Of a stretch of DNA of 64,000 nt, positions 39,274 to 50,466 are shown piece by piece. Within the stretch, counting starts at the first letter, position 1. Every line of letters begins with the position of its first letter. Both the position numbers and the translations under genes were made by a program. This DNA is from Amoebidium appalachense (Eukaryota; Ichthyosporea): the NCBI GenBank assembly GCA_963693365.1, contig CAVNZM010000004.1, forward strand, positions 1,984,001 to 2,048,000, given 5' to 3'. The notes beneath the pieces are model-generated. The model was not told the DNA's origin, ran no database searches, and was given only the letters and a program-made list of their open reading frames with translations.

Positions 39274-41492
39274 ATGGGGTGCATTATGTCTGCTGAGCAG
39301 AAGCAGAATCGAGTTTTAGATGAGCAGTTGAGGAGAGATGGAGAGGAGTTGAAGAAGGAGGTGAAACTTCTCCTTTTGGGCGCAGGAGATTCGGGCAAGA
39401 GCACCATAGTTAAACAGATGATCATCATTCACGAGAAGGGATTTTCGAAGGAGGATCGGTTGCGGTTTAAACCGGTAGTGCACAATAATGCGATAATCAG
39501 TCTGCAAGCTATCCTAAACGCCCTGCCCACATATAGTATGTGTATACCCTCCCACCCATTTTTTGATCTCTTTCGGCATCTGCCACAAATTCGTTGCGCC
39601 TACTATGTCACACGTGTCCCTTGCAGTCAAAACTTGATTTCTTTTTGGACTGCTTCCTTTTTCTAGCAACTGCTTGTTGTGCGCAACACAGGACACACGT
39701 TCTTTCTACATACAAATACACATACGTGGACACGCACAAAAACACCTTTTTTTTTCTCGTTGCTCTTTTCTCGCTCCCTCTCCATCTTTGTTCACACCTT
39801 CCCCACATGTTCTCAGTTTTGTCAATCCTTTCTGCGACCTTCCAGGCTTCTACATTATGCTCCGTTTCTCACGAACTGTTCTATTAAGTGAGAAGGAGGT
39901 GTGTGTGCTTCTGTAGTGTGTGCGCATGTGGGGGAAAAAGGGAGGGTGGGTGGGGGAGGGTGGGTGGGTGGGGGAGGAGAGAGAGAGAGAGAGAGAGGGA
40001 GGGAGGGAGGGAGGGAGGGAGGCAAGGAGAGAGGGAGAGAGGGAGATAGAGTGGAGGGAGGGAAGGAGAGAGGGAGAGAGGGAAATAGAGAGGGAGGGAG
40101 GGAGGGAGGGAGGGAGAGAGAAAAGGATTCCATTTTTGCCTACCCCACAACACTCAAGCACCGCAATCACTTTCGATTTTGGCTTTTTCGGCACCAGGCT
40201 TTCCCACACCCAACCTCAGTTTCGCTTTATCTTGGCGAAATTGGTTCAAAGCCGAGCTGAAGTTACTGAAAAGTTTTTTGTGTCTGATAGTTTGATGCAC
40301 ATCTAGTTGTTAGCTTTCCCGTCTCTGAATCCTCTCCGCCTTCATTTCACACATAAAGGGATGTCAAGGCAAGTGAAGGAAGTTTTTTTGAGCTTGTTTG
40401 CATGTAGGGGAATTACTGCTGCGAAATCTTGGTGTATGCCACGTGCAGGCACATCACATCTGCTTGGTGTCTCTTGCTTGCGTACTCTAATGAAATTTTT
40501 TGTCATCCACAGATCTGTCTATCCCGCCCACACATAATGAGGTGGCAAACCGGGTGTCGAGCGTAAACGGGCAGGATCTTGCTGAGTCTGTGTTAACGGA
40601 GCCCTTGTCACGTGACATGCAACAATTATGGGCACTCAAAGAGGTACAAGAGGCATTCCAGTTCGGCCACCTGTATCATCTGACCGACTCGGCCAAATAC
40701 TATCTCGACCAATTATCCCGGCTATCCCAACCAGACTATCTCCCCACCGACGCTGACATATTGAGGACACGGTCGCGGACCTCCGGTATTGCCGAGACGA
40801 GGTTTTGCTTTAAGAACCTCTATTTTAGGTATGGAAAAGTGTTGGATCGATGTTACGTGGGGGTTGTTGTGGCTTTTCCCCTCCTCGTTTGTCCTGTTGC
40901 ATGCCCTGGTGTTGGATTCTCCGGTGTGTTGGTGTGGTGTGTTGACTTCCCCGTCTTCGTTTCCGCTGTTGGCCTGGACGTTCCTGATACAGGTTTCAGT
41001 GTGCTTGTCTTTGTATTGTTTTCTGCACTTATAACACCTATCCTCTGCTGTGTGTTTGAAGTTCATGCTCGTTTATATCTACCAAGCCAATACTTCTGTT
41101 ATATGTATACGATCCATGCACTCTTTACCTTCACTCGATACAATGTGTATATAGAACTCATGCACGATGTTTCTGAAACTCCGTACACAATGGATTCCTA
41201 TGCTAAGCTGCATGTACGGATAGCCTCTTTCCTCTCTCTCTCGCACCCCATCGCTCTCTATCTCTTCCCCTCCGTCACTCTGCCCCCCCCCCCCCCCCCC
41301 CCCCCTCTTCCCTCTCTCTGCCTTAATTGTTTTTTTTTTCCCTACAAAGGAAGAGGACGGGGGGGGGGGGGTTCGGGGGGGGGGGGGGGGGGTTTGCAAT
41401 CCTTGTCACCCGCAGTTTATTTTTGGGTTTCACATTTTATCCCCCACCCCCGTCCTGCCATCACCACCACCCAGCACCACCACCCACCGATC

Positions 41493-41578
<86 letters not shown>

Positions 41579-41906
41579 GACACACGGACACACATACCAC
41601 CAGCAATATTCAAATTCTGTTTCTTCTGCTGACTGTCATTGATTACCTCTCTATCCCCCCCCCCCCCCCCCCCCCCCCCCCACCCACTCACCCCCTGCCC
41701 CCCCGCTTTATCTGTGCTTGGCAACTTGCATTGTGTTGACCATCATGCATGTGCACTTCTCTGATTTCGCACAACACTTTTTGTGCATTGCATTCACTTT
41801 TGCGGTTTCATAATAATGGCCTATGCTCCCATGTTTACCAACCTCTGAATCATAAATCCCCCCTCCCCCCCCCCCCCCCCCCCCCCCCCCCAAATGCGCG
41901 CGCGCG

Positions 41907-41997
<91 letters not shown>

Positions 41998-42421
41998 CGC
42001 ACACACACACACACTCACACTCACACTCACACTCACAACTCACACAGACACGTACACCACCATCACAACCAACCCCCCATGAACATATCCTTACGTCTGC
42101 CTTCCTTTTTGAAGGACTAAAGGTTCATAGGCCGGGGGTTCTTATGTGAAGTTATGTTCACGTAGCCCGAATTAGATTTCAAACTATGAAAAGACCACAC
42201 GTAATAGCGCCACCTTAAATCAATGAACCAATCGGGTAAGAAAGATTTGCCACCCTCAACGTGTAGTAAGTCCAACCACGTGGCTCTTGTCACCTCAAGT
42301 CGTTTAATTTTGACTTCCGTCGTCGTTAACCCCACTCTCACCCTCCCTTCCTCCCTCCCCCCCCCCCCCCCCCCCCCCCCCCCCAAAAACAAAAACACAC
42401 ACACACATTGATGCACACACA

Positions 42422-42454
<33 letters not shown>

Positions 42455-42534
42455 TCACTCACTCACACTTGCACTTGCACTCGCACCACTCACTTACCCA
42501 CACCGCACTCACACACGCACACCCACTCACCCAC

Positions 42535-42565
<31 letters not shown>

Positions 42566-43267
42566 AAAAAAAAAAAACACCCACCCACACCTTTTTATAT
42601 ACTCACACACTCAGGTACACACACACAAACACACACACACACACACACACACATTCCACGGTGCAGGATGGTAGATGTAGGAGGGCAGAGGTCCGAGCGT
42701 AAGAAGTGGATCCACTGCTTCGAGAACGTCACAGCCATCATCTTCACCGTGGCCCTGTCGTCCTACGACCAGCCCCTGTGTAAGGATGAGGATCGCAACC
42801 AGATGCACGAGTCCATGGCCCTGTTTGACTCCATATGCAACTCAAACTGGTTCGAAAAGGTAACATTCCTCGAAACCCCCCCCCCCCCCCCCCCCCCCCG
42901 GTACTGTGGATGATGTGGGCCCCCCTGAGGATGGGCTCTGCTTATTATGCATACTCTTTATGTATGGCTTGCATTCTGCATCGTGTTATCCGTTTGTTCT
43001 TGTATACTTCGTACTTTATGACGCATTTAAACCCCCCCCCCCCCCCCCCCCCTTCTCCCGCTATTACACACACACACGGCATACATAGCCACCTTTGTTT
43101 AAGTTGGGAATTAGATCGTAGGACAGTGGGTTGAAAGTTTGGTACTGTGGGTGACTTGGTCTCCTCCTGAGAATGGGCACTAATCATGATGATTACTCTC
43201 CTGCGTTTTTTGGAAAGAATGTGACTTGTTCTGTCCGTCGTGAAAGTGTGCTTTGTGTGTTCTGCAG

Positions 43268-43303
<36 letters not shown>

Positions 43304-44196
43304 ATCTTATCCCTGCACGGTTTGTTTTCGTTTTTGTGTTGTTATTTTGTGGGTTTTCGATATCTTGGCTTCCGTGGCTCCCTCCGTCCCTTCCTCGTTC
43401 CTTCCCTCCCTCCCTCTCTTCCTTTTCCCCCTAGCTCTTTGTCCTCTCTTGCTCTCCTTGTCTGCCCGTGCTCGTGTGCATCCAACATGAGTGCTTTTGG
43501 GCTGTGATATATGCCATTGCCTTGTGTGTGTTGACTTATTAGTGAATGGCTGTGATAGGTGTATAGGCAGCCAAGTGGTGCTGATGTTGTATGTGATGGC
43601 AAGTGCATGTGCATGATGATGCGCTGTCGTGTGAATGCAAGGTGGTGGTGGGTGGCATTGTGGCGTGTGTGTATTTTTTTTTTTTTGCATGCCTGTGGTA
43701 GTCCTTTTTACGTGTGTTTGGGTGTGTGTTGGTGTGTGTGTTTGTGTGTGGTCACAGGGGGAGGGGAGGGGAGGTGGGAGGGGGGGGGGGGGGGGGGTTT
43801 GCTATAAAGGTCTGGACTTTTTTTTCTTCCTTTTTTTGTAACAAAGCCCTCTTAAATGGTGCAAGAAATACATGGGCAAATGGAGTCAACGGACCAATAT
43901 TAACGCCCTTTCCGTCGCAGACCTCCGTGATCCTGTTTCTCAACAAGACGGATGTTTTCCGCGACCGCATAAAACGGTCACCGCTTACGGTGTGTTTTCC
44001 GGAATACAAGGGGGGATCAAGCACACAGAAAGGGATGGAGTATGTGCGTGGCAAGTTTGAAAAGCTCTCCAAGGGTCGAAAGACGATCTACTCGCACTTT
44101 ACGTGCGCCACAGACACAGAGAACATACGGTTTGTGTTTGAGGTGGTGACGGATATCATTATACAGGATCAGTTGAGGTACTATCGTTTGGTATGA
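39274..44196 (+). CDS. heterotrimeric G-protein alpha subunit
   Basis: Four exons, 39274-39535, 40513-40828, 42667-42859 and 43921-44196, join in phase to 348 residues. The N-terminus is MGC, giving a myristoylation Gly2 and palmitoylation Cys3. GTPase boxes are [12 protein letters not shown] (residues 33-44), switch [10 protein letters not shown] with the conserved Arg, switch [20 protein letters not shown], and TCATDT near the C-terminus. The all-helical domain lies between exons 1 and 2. The protein binds GTP and couples seven-helix receptors to effectors at the plasma membrane. Three variants stand out: P-loop Asp instead of the near-universal Glu, NKTD instead of NKKD, and a C-terminus YYRLV lacking the Cys modified by pertussis toxin. 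The end is closer to Gq-type YNLV. Subfamily assignment is left open. Confidence 0.95.
39980..40120. repeat. GGGA/GA-rich low-complexity block
   Basis: Purine-only (GA)n and (GGGA)n in G-alpha intron 1. Confidence 0.9.
41500..41576. repeat. (CA)n microsatellite
   Basis: Pure CA repeats in G-alpha intron 2; a second block lies at 41909-41997. Confidence 0.95.
42901..43052 (+). mobile_element. poly(C)-tailed SINE-like copy (G-alpha intron 3)
   Basis: GTACTGTGGATGATGTGGGC, CCCTGAGG, ATGGGCTCTGCTTATTATGC, TTGCATTCTGCATCGTGTTA, ATACTTCGTACTTTATGACG, CATTTAA, then 21 C. It is in gene sense and one of the best-preserved copies. Confidence 0.85.
43128..43303 (+). mobile_element. poly(C)-tailed SINE-like copy (G-alpha intron 3, second)
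   Basis: Box B-like GGGTTGAAAG at 43128, then GGTACTGTGGGTGACTTGGT, CCTGAGAATGGGC, TTCTGTCCGTCGTG and a 36-base C run. It shares a longer 5' end with the copy at 42901. Confidence 0.75.
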
Positions 44197-44713
44197 ATTC
44201 ATGAAGCTTTTTTTCCCTTTTTTAACTTCCTTTCCTTCTTTTGTCTGCCTGTTGGTGGCGATGGTGCGTAGATGTTTGTGTGGTGGTGGTGGTGGAGGGG
44301 GGAGGAGGAGGAGGAAGGGGGTGGGGGGATTTATCAGTGATGGTATGTGATGATGGTCTTTGATTTTTTGCTTGGGGAAGGAACAGGGAGGGGGAATGGG
44401 TGGGGGTGGGGGTTTTTTTTTTTGGGGGGGGGGGGGGTTTACACTCCTTAGACCTGCTTATTCCCTCAAACCCCCCCCCCCCCCCCCCCCCCCCCCTCCT
44501 CCTGCTTTTTTTTTTTTTTTTTTTTTGAGCAGCAGATTTTTAGTGCTCGAATGTGGCTTGTAGTTTGGAAAGATGGAGAGATCGTTTTTTGACGTCATTT
44601 TGCTACGTGTCTGTGAATGTTTATAGAGGTTGTGCTAACGTACGTTCGGCACGAAGCTGTGCCACTGCACGAACATGCACCAAGACTACATGCATACACG
44701 CACGTTCACACAT

Positions 44714-44796
<83 letters not shown>

Positions 44797-44800
44797 CCCA

Positions 44801-44844
<44 letters not shown>

Positions 44845-45326
44845 CACACACACGCACACACACACGCGCGCGCTCGCGCGCACACACACCAGCATGCACA
44901 TGCGCGCCCACACACCAGCATACACATGCGCACAATATGTGCACGCAACATCTCACCCGTATGTGCACACAATTAACATGCTTAGGCGAATATGGACAAA
45001 CGATTTGGTGATTCCCAAACTCAAGGGATTTGTGGTATTTGTATTGCGAATCTTTGCACATGGCTGAACTTTCAGGCCTACATGGAATTGTACACGAGAA
45101 TATCTGTGAAATTTGGAACTAACTTGCGGGAAGAGACTAGGGAAACCTTGCTATTCCAAACTGTTACACAACACATCACAGGTCGAACGTATTTTTGCGA
45201 ACGTTATATGAAATTTGGGGCAGATAGTTTTGTAAAACTGTATAACCGGCACACTGTTCTAGTTTGTACTTTAATAAAATCACGTGCTACCTTGCGGATA
45301 TACGGCGTCTGTGTTCAACAAGTACC
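44197..45326. other. G-alpha 3' region
   Basis: No exon seen. It contains G and C runs (44424-44500), the (ACGC)n array and AT-rich sequence with AATAAA at 45273-45278, a possible distal G-alpha poly(A) signal. Confidence 0.45.
44707..44832. repeat. (ACGC)n tetranucleotide array
   Basis: About 30 nearly perfect ACGC units followed by CA and CG repeats to 44890. The Ala/Arg/Thr/His frames across it are shadows. Confidence 0.95.
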
Positions 45327-45447
45327 CTGATAATGGGTTCTATGTTATCATTCATACTCCTGTGTGTGCGGAATGCACTACTCCTTCACTGTTTCCATCG
45401 TAAATGTGTACTTCGTACTCCAAGATCATGACACGTTTTCTTAGACC

Positions 45448-45478
<31 letters not shown>
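45327..45478 (+). mobile_element. degenerate poly(C)-tailed SINE-like copy 3' of G-alpha
   Basis: GATAATGGGTTCTATGTTAT, CATACTCCTGTGTGTGCGG, TTTCCATCGTAAATGTGTAC, TTCGTACTCC, then a 30-base C run that passes into an A run. Confidence 0.6.
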
Positions 45479-45488
<10 letters not shown>

Positions 45489-45538
45489 AAAAAAAAAAAG
45501 TTGGGGTTTTATTTATTATGTATAGTGTGTGGCGTGTA

Positions 45539-45591
<53 letters not shown>

Positions 45592-45640
45592 AAAAAAAAA
45601 GTTGTGTTTTTATTATGCATAGTGAGTGGTGGGTATGCGC
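45449..45640. repeat. tandem C(n)A(n) unit duplication
   Basis: C run, A run, GTTGGGGTTTTATTTATTAT, then again C run, A run, GTTGTGTTTTTATTATGC: a two-copy tandem of about 90 bp. Confidence 0.8.
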
Positions 45641-46002
45641 GCGCACGTGCTTGTGTGTGTGTTTGTGTGTGCGTCGTGTGCATGTGTGTGTGTGTGTGGG
45701 TGGGTGGGTGGGTGTGCGCGCAGTGTGTGTGTGCGCGCGCGTGCCATGGTACCGACCGAGTCTGAACGTGGGTCTGTGTGCGAACCTACGGGGACACGTG
45801 CACGTACATGGTTGTATTCACGTTCTCTAACGCTGAAAAAAAAAAACACAGTTTGTGTATGGCTCAAACCGCATGATGTTTGTGTATTTGTATTGGTACA
45901 CTTGCATGACACCTGCTTGTGGCCCAGGGGGATTGGTTCGGGGCCGGATTCGAAGGCGGGAGGTGGCCCCCGGGGAAAGGGGGATGTGAGAAGGCCCCGG
46001 GG

Positions 46003-46042
<40 letters not shown>

Positions 46043-46520
46043 GAAGGTGTTACATATTACGAAGTACGTATACACGGATTCATCGCCATGGGCAGGGGGG
46101 AAGGTCCAAGAGGGGGGGGGGGGGGGGGGGGGGAGGGGTTAGAACGTGGGATCATTGCACTTTAAAATTTATTGGCCGCTCCCTCCGGCCAATCCAGAAA
46201 CACATGTGCCCCATATGCATGATATATGTACATCATAATACAGAGGAGGGACACCCCTTGTTAATGGTACCTACTACACGGCCACGGCCGCTAAAGCCAC
46301 AGACCTTTTACATATTACGAAGTACATATACACTACGGGTTCATTGCCATGGGGAGGGAGCGGGGGGAGGAGGGGGGGGCAAAAACTGTTCGGGTCATTA
46401 TGCATCGACACAAACAAAGCTTCGCGGGCATGGTCTTTATTTGGCCGCTGATGTACAAAGGGGCGCCCTTACCGCAGACACAATAATGTCATAATAGTAT
46501 GCAAAAGAAAACATGTCGAC
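45641..46520. other. repeat-rich stretch with minus-oriented SINE-like ends
   Basis: TG and CG repeats (45640-45750), G runs (46007-46039, 46110-46133) and three copies of the family end read on the minus strand (TACTTCGTAATATGTAA near 46055 and 46315). The minus orientation suggests the stretch belongs to a minus-strand transcription unit. Confidence 0.4.
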
Positions 46521-46555
46521 GTCATTGGTGATGCTGGTTTTTTTTTTTTTTTTTT

Positions 46556-46586
<31 letters not shown>

Positions 46587-46694
46587 GGGGAATGGAAAAG
46601 CATAGTCCACAAAATTGAGAAAGAACAGGGCCCATGGTGTTTCGATGTAGAAGAAGAGGAGGGGTGTAATTCTCTGAGACTCCGTGCGTGTGAT

Positions 46695-46736
<42 letters not shown>

Positions 46737-46859
46737 ATGTGCACGTGTGCGTATGTGTGTGTGTGTGTGTTACAGGCCCCGGGGGGGGGGGGGGGGGGGG
46801 AAGAGAGATGAATGACGTTGAGGTTAGTAGCTCAGCCTGAGGGCAACATGTGCGTGTTG

Positions 46860-47214
46860 TACTATGGTGTGGTACACAGTACAAGTTAAAAGTCACCATG
46901 CCCAGGAACACCTAATGCACACACACAAAAGTGTGGAACCTACGTAGAGCCTCTTCTCAAACCAAGCCAATACTTATTGTTGGGGGGAGGGGGGGGGGGG
47001 AGGGAGGGGGGAAAGGGAAAGGGGGGAAGGGGGGGTAGGAGGGGAGGAGGGGGGGGGGGGGGGGGGGGGGAGCTTAAGAGAGTGGCAGGACAACCAACAG
47101 CAGGAGGGCACTAGGAAATACAACGATCAAGAACAGATTGGTAGGTAATTGGTGGTGGTGGTATGTGTGTACGGGCGTGTGTGGGCGCATCCGCGTTCTC
47201 TCTCTCTCTCTCCC

Positions 47215-47265
<51 letters not shown>

Positions 47266-48630
47266 ATGTGTGTGTGTTGGATGGGTGGGAGGGAGTCTTG
47301 GGGGGGATGGGGGGGGGGGGGGGGGGGGGGGAGAATTGGGGGCTGGGATAGGGGCCTTATCGGGCCAAAAGAGGCAAAGGTGAATGGCCGGCAGATTAAA
47401 AATAGCAGGTGTGTTTTGGGGTGTTGGTGGGAAGGGAAGGGACCGGCGGCGGAGGGGGACAGTGTGTGTGGGGGGGGGGGGAGGGAGGGGGGGGGGGGGG
47501 GGGGGGGGGGAAGGAGGGAAGGGAAGAGGGAGCTAAGGAGAGAAGGAAGGAACGGAGAACAGACGGAAAGAGGGGGGAAGGGGGGGGGGGGGGGGGGGGG
47601 GGAGACAAAGTAGGGAGGTAGAAGGGAAATATGGAGGGAGGAGGGAGGGATGAACGGATGGACAAAGGGAGGGGAGGGAGGGAGGGGTGAGCGAGGGAGG
47701 AAGGCAGGGAGAGGGAGAGGGAGAGGGAGAGGGGAAGGGAGGGGAGGGCGAGAGGGAGAAGGGAGAGGAGATCAGTGGACGAGAAAGATAGGTAGAGAAA
47801 GAGAGAGGGATGGAGAGCTGGAGAGGGGGAAGGGGCGTGGGGGGAAAGAGAGAGAGTGTGTGTGCGTGTGTGAGGAAGGCAGAGAGCACGGAGGGAGAGA
47901 GGGGGTTGTGGGGAAGGGAGGGATAGAGGGATCAAGAGGGGGAAGAGAGGAGGGAGAAGGGGCGGAGCGAGAGAGAGAAAAAAGAGAGAAGGGGGAGGGT
48001 AAGAGGGAAAGCGAGGGAGGGTGAGCGAGAGGGGGGAGGGGGGGAGAGGGAGGGAGGGAGGGAGGGAGGGAGGGAGGGAGGGAGGGCCGGCGGGCGGGGA
48101 GGGAGGGAGGGGGAGAGGGGGGGGGAGGGAGGGGGGGGGGAAGGGGGGGGGGGAAGGGGGATAAAGAGAATGCGAGAGAGGAGGGAGGCAGCTCTGGGGA
48201 CTCGAGGAAGGGGGGGGGGGGGGGGGGACGGAGTTGGGAAGGGGGTCAAGGAGGCAGGGAGGGAGGGAGGGAGAATGGGAGGGAGAGATGGGGGGGGAAG
48301 GGGGTTAGAGTGGGTGAGTGAGTGTGAATGAGTGCGATTGAAAGAGAGAGAGAGAGAGAGAGGGTGGCAGATGTGAAGCTTTGCGAAAAAAAGAAGGGGA
48401 GAGAACGGGTGCGTATAGATGAGTGCATACTTGGTGAACGTTTCTCCGGCCCACAGGAACAGCCAGAAAAACCAGGTCTTTGTGCCTTGCACGGCCGTAG
48501 TGCAGGTTTTTTAGCGGGAAGTGCATGACTCACCATATCTTTGTCGTTTTCTGCCCCTTTTTTAGCAGCAGCTGAAAAAGTTCACAGAAGTCCACTTTGT
48601 CCACTGTGAGACCGTGTTCCAGACATGGTG
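46860..48630 (-). CDS. unresolved minus-strand gene fragments, function unknown
   Basis: 48630-48534 has a good acceptor (TTTATTCATAG), a consensus GTGAGT donor and a fully open frame beginning PCLEHGLTVDKVDFCELF. A phase-compatible continuation at 48485-48431 reads HKDLVFLAVPVGRRN before a GTATGC donor. Further left, 46972-46944 (LAWFEKRLY before GTAGGT) and a following VFLGMVTFNL segment after GTGCATTAG could be more exons. I do not recognise the protein. A competing plus-strand reading of 48420-48636 (FTEVHFVHCETVFQTWCYE then TAA) is also open, so even the strand is not certain. G runs and repeat orientation favour minus. Confidence 0.25.
47193..47258. repeat. (CT)n microsatellite
   Basis: CT repeats followed by TG repeats. 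Confidence 0.9.
47450..48330. repeat. G/A-only low-complexity region
   Basis: Nearly 900 bp of purine-rich GGGA, GAGA and G-run sequence on the plus strand, including (GGGA)n at 48049-48090. No exon can be read through it. Confidence 0.85.
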
Positions 48631-50466
48631 CTATGAATAAACCAACATGATTTCTTTATGCAACAATGAAAGCAAAATACTGAGCCCTAACTACACATGC
48701 AATACGGTATAAGGTTGAGAAAATAGACGTATCAGCATAAGAGCCGTTCATTGCTCGCGTTTTTCTTTCCTGGACTCGGGAGATTTTCTTCTTTTTTGCC
48801 AGGTGCCCTCGGCCCCGGGCATTTGATCTGACTCAACCAATATTTAAAAAGCCGGCGCGTAGGCTATTCGCTGGTACAGATATATATGAGCCATATATGG
48901 TTATCACGCTTCAAATGCAGGGTTGGGCTGGGGTTCGCCAGCTTAACCGTATCGCCCTTTGGCCAATCGTAACGGACAATTTCTTAATCGTAACGGGTCG
49001 GGTGGGCTCTTTTTTTCTTTTGACTGGATTTATTCGACGGAAAGATATGCAAGTATGCACGGCATACTGAGAAGACAATAAAAACTTCACGAGTTATCCA
49101 GTAACAAGTGCATACTGAGATACCTGAACACTGTGAGAAAATCATATAAATACTCAATGTGACGACCAACAGAATTCAACAAAAAGTCTAAAGTGTTCAC
49201 ATTGCCAGCTAGTGTAGCAGACACCCGTAGGGAAAGAGGTAAAACGCGACATAAAAACTCACACCTATCGTTACATGCTTACGATTAAAAAGTTCAGCAC
49301 AAAAGTGGCACCAGCGGCGATGAAAACAAGAATTACAGCGCCACTGCACAACTTCCCAGGCAATATCAACATCAGAGCACCATACAGACGTATCTACTAG
49401 GGTGGTATCCATACGTACAGCAGGAGAAATGTATCCTGCCAAAGCTCCCAGGTGGGCTCTTGGGGAGCTACAAGCCCCGCCTAAAACGCCCTTCCAGTCG
49501 CAAAACTCAAAATACGTGTTTTTACAAATGAGTACCGCAAGATTACAATCCCTGGAAACTTATCGGGGCTCGATATTGCACATGAGAAGCGCTGTAGATA
49601 TGTTCTTGGGGGGGAATGTGCTGTTCTTGAACAGAAATATTGAAAAATAGGAAAATTTACATATTCGAGCGCTTATAATGCTACACACCTGATACTAAAG
49701 CTGTTACGACGGTACCCTGGGTCTCTCGTTAATCGTGATTACGACGATTTTTTTTTTCGTAATCCCTACCCTGTTCAAATGCTACCCAAGGCTTAACGGA
49801 TTCTGGATTCGCCAAAGATCATCACTGGGCTTCGCATTTCTGTTCTGACAAGTGATTGGCTTTTCAAAAAATGATCAGATGCAATAGATCTAGATGGTGC
49901 AAGCTACTAGTAGTACTACCGAGCAAGCTTGCGGCTGCTTGCGTTGGTGTTCTGTTCGTATTCCATAACCACCGTAACCGTGTATTAATATCAAATCCCC
50001 TCGCGTGCGGGGATGGATCTTTTCTTTATTCTCTAATCTTTATCTTTATTCTCTATAAGCCTACATATAAGCAATCTGTACGCCATCGTTGTTCATGGTT
50101 CTAACACTTGCACCATCATAGTCATTCCTCCTTTTTCCACGATGACCTGGTTCGAGTTGTGTGATATCCATGGCCTAGTGTTATGCTCGCTGCACATAAG
50201 GCACCTTGTTATTGAACATGTATTGTTATGCTGCTTTAACCAGCAGAAGCTTTTTTTGAAATTGAAGCCTGTGAGGAGTATTCAGGGTAATAATAGCAAC
50301 GTCAGCAAACCCACTGCGGCGTACATGTTTTTCGATGATAACCGTAGATGGATTAAAAAGTTTAATAGGCGTGTCTCTATGGCTGGAACACAGGCTGAGG
50401 TTACAGTTACGTATCCATTGACCAGTATTCTTCGTGATTATCCAGAATTGCGTGCAGTAGTGCTAG
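48631..50466. other. AT-rich region upstream of the JmjC gene
   Basis: Ordinary mixed sequence without homopolymers. ACTCAACCAATATTTAAAAAG at 48832-48852 combines a CCAAT word with a TATA-like word and could be a promoter. No exon is convincing; an open stretch around 50280-50455 may be an upstream JmjC exon but lacks clear splice sites. Confidence 0.35.
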
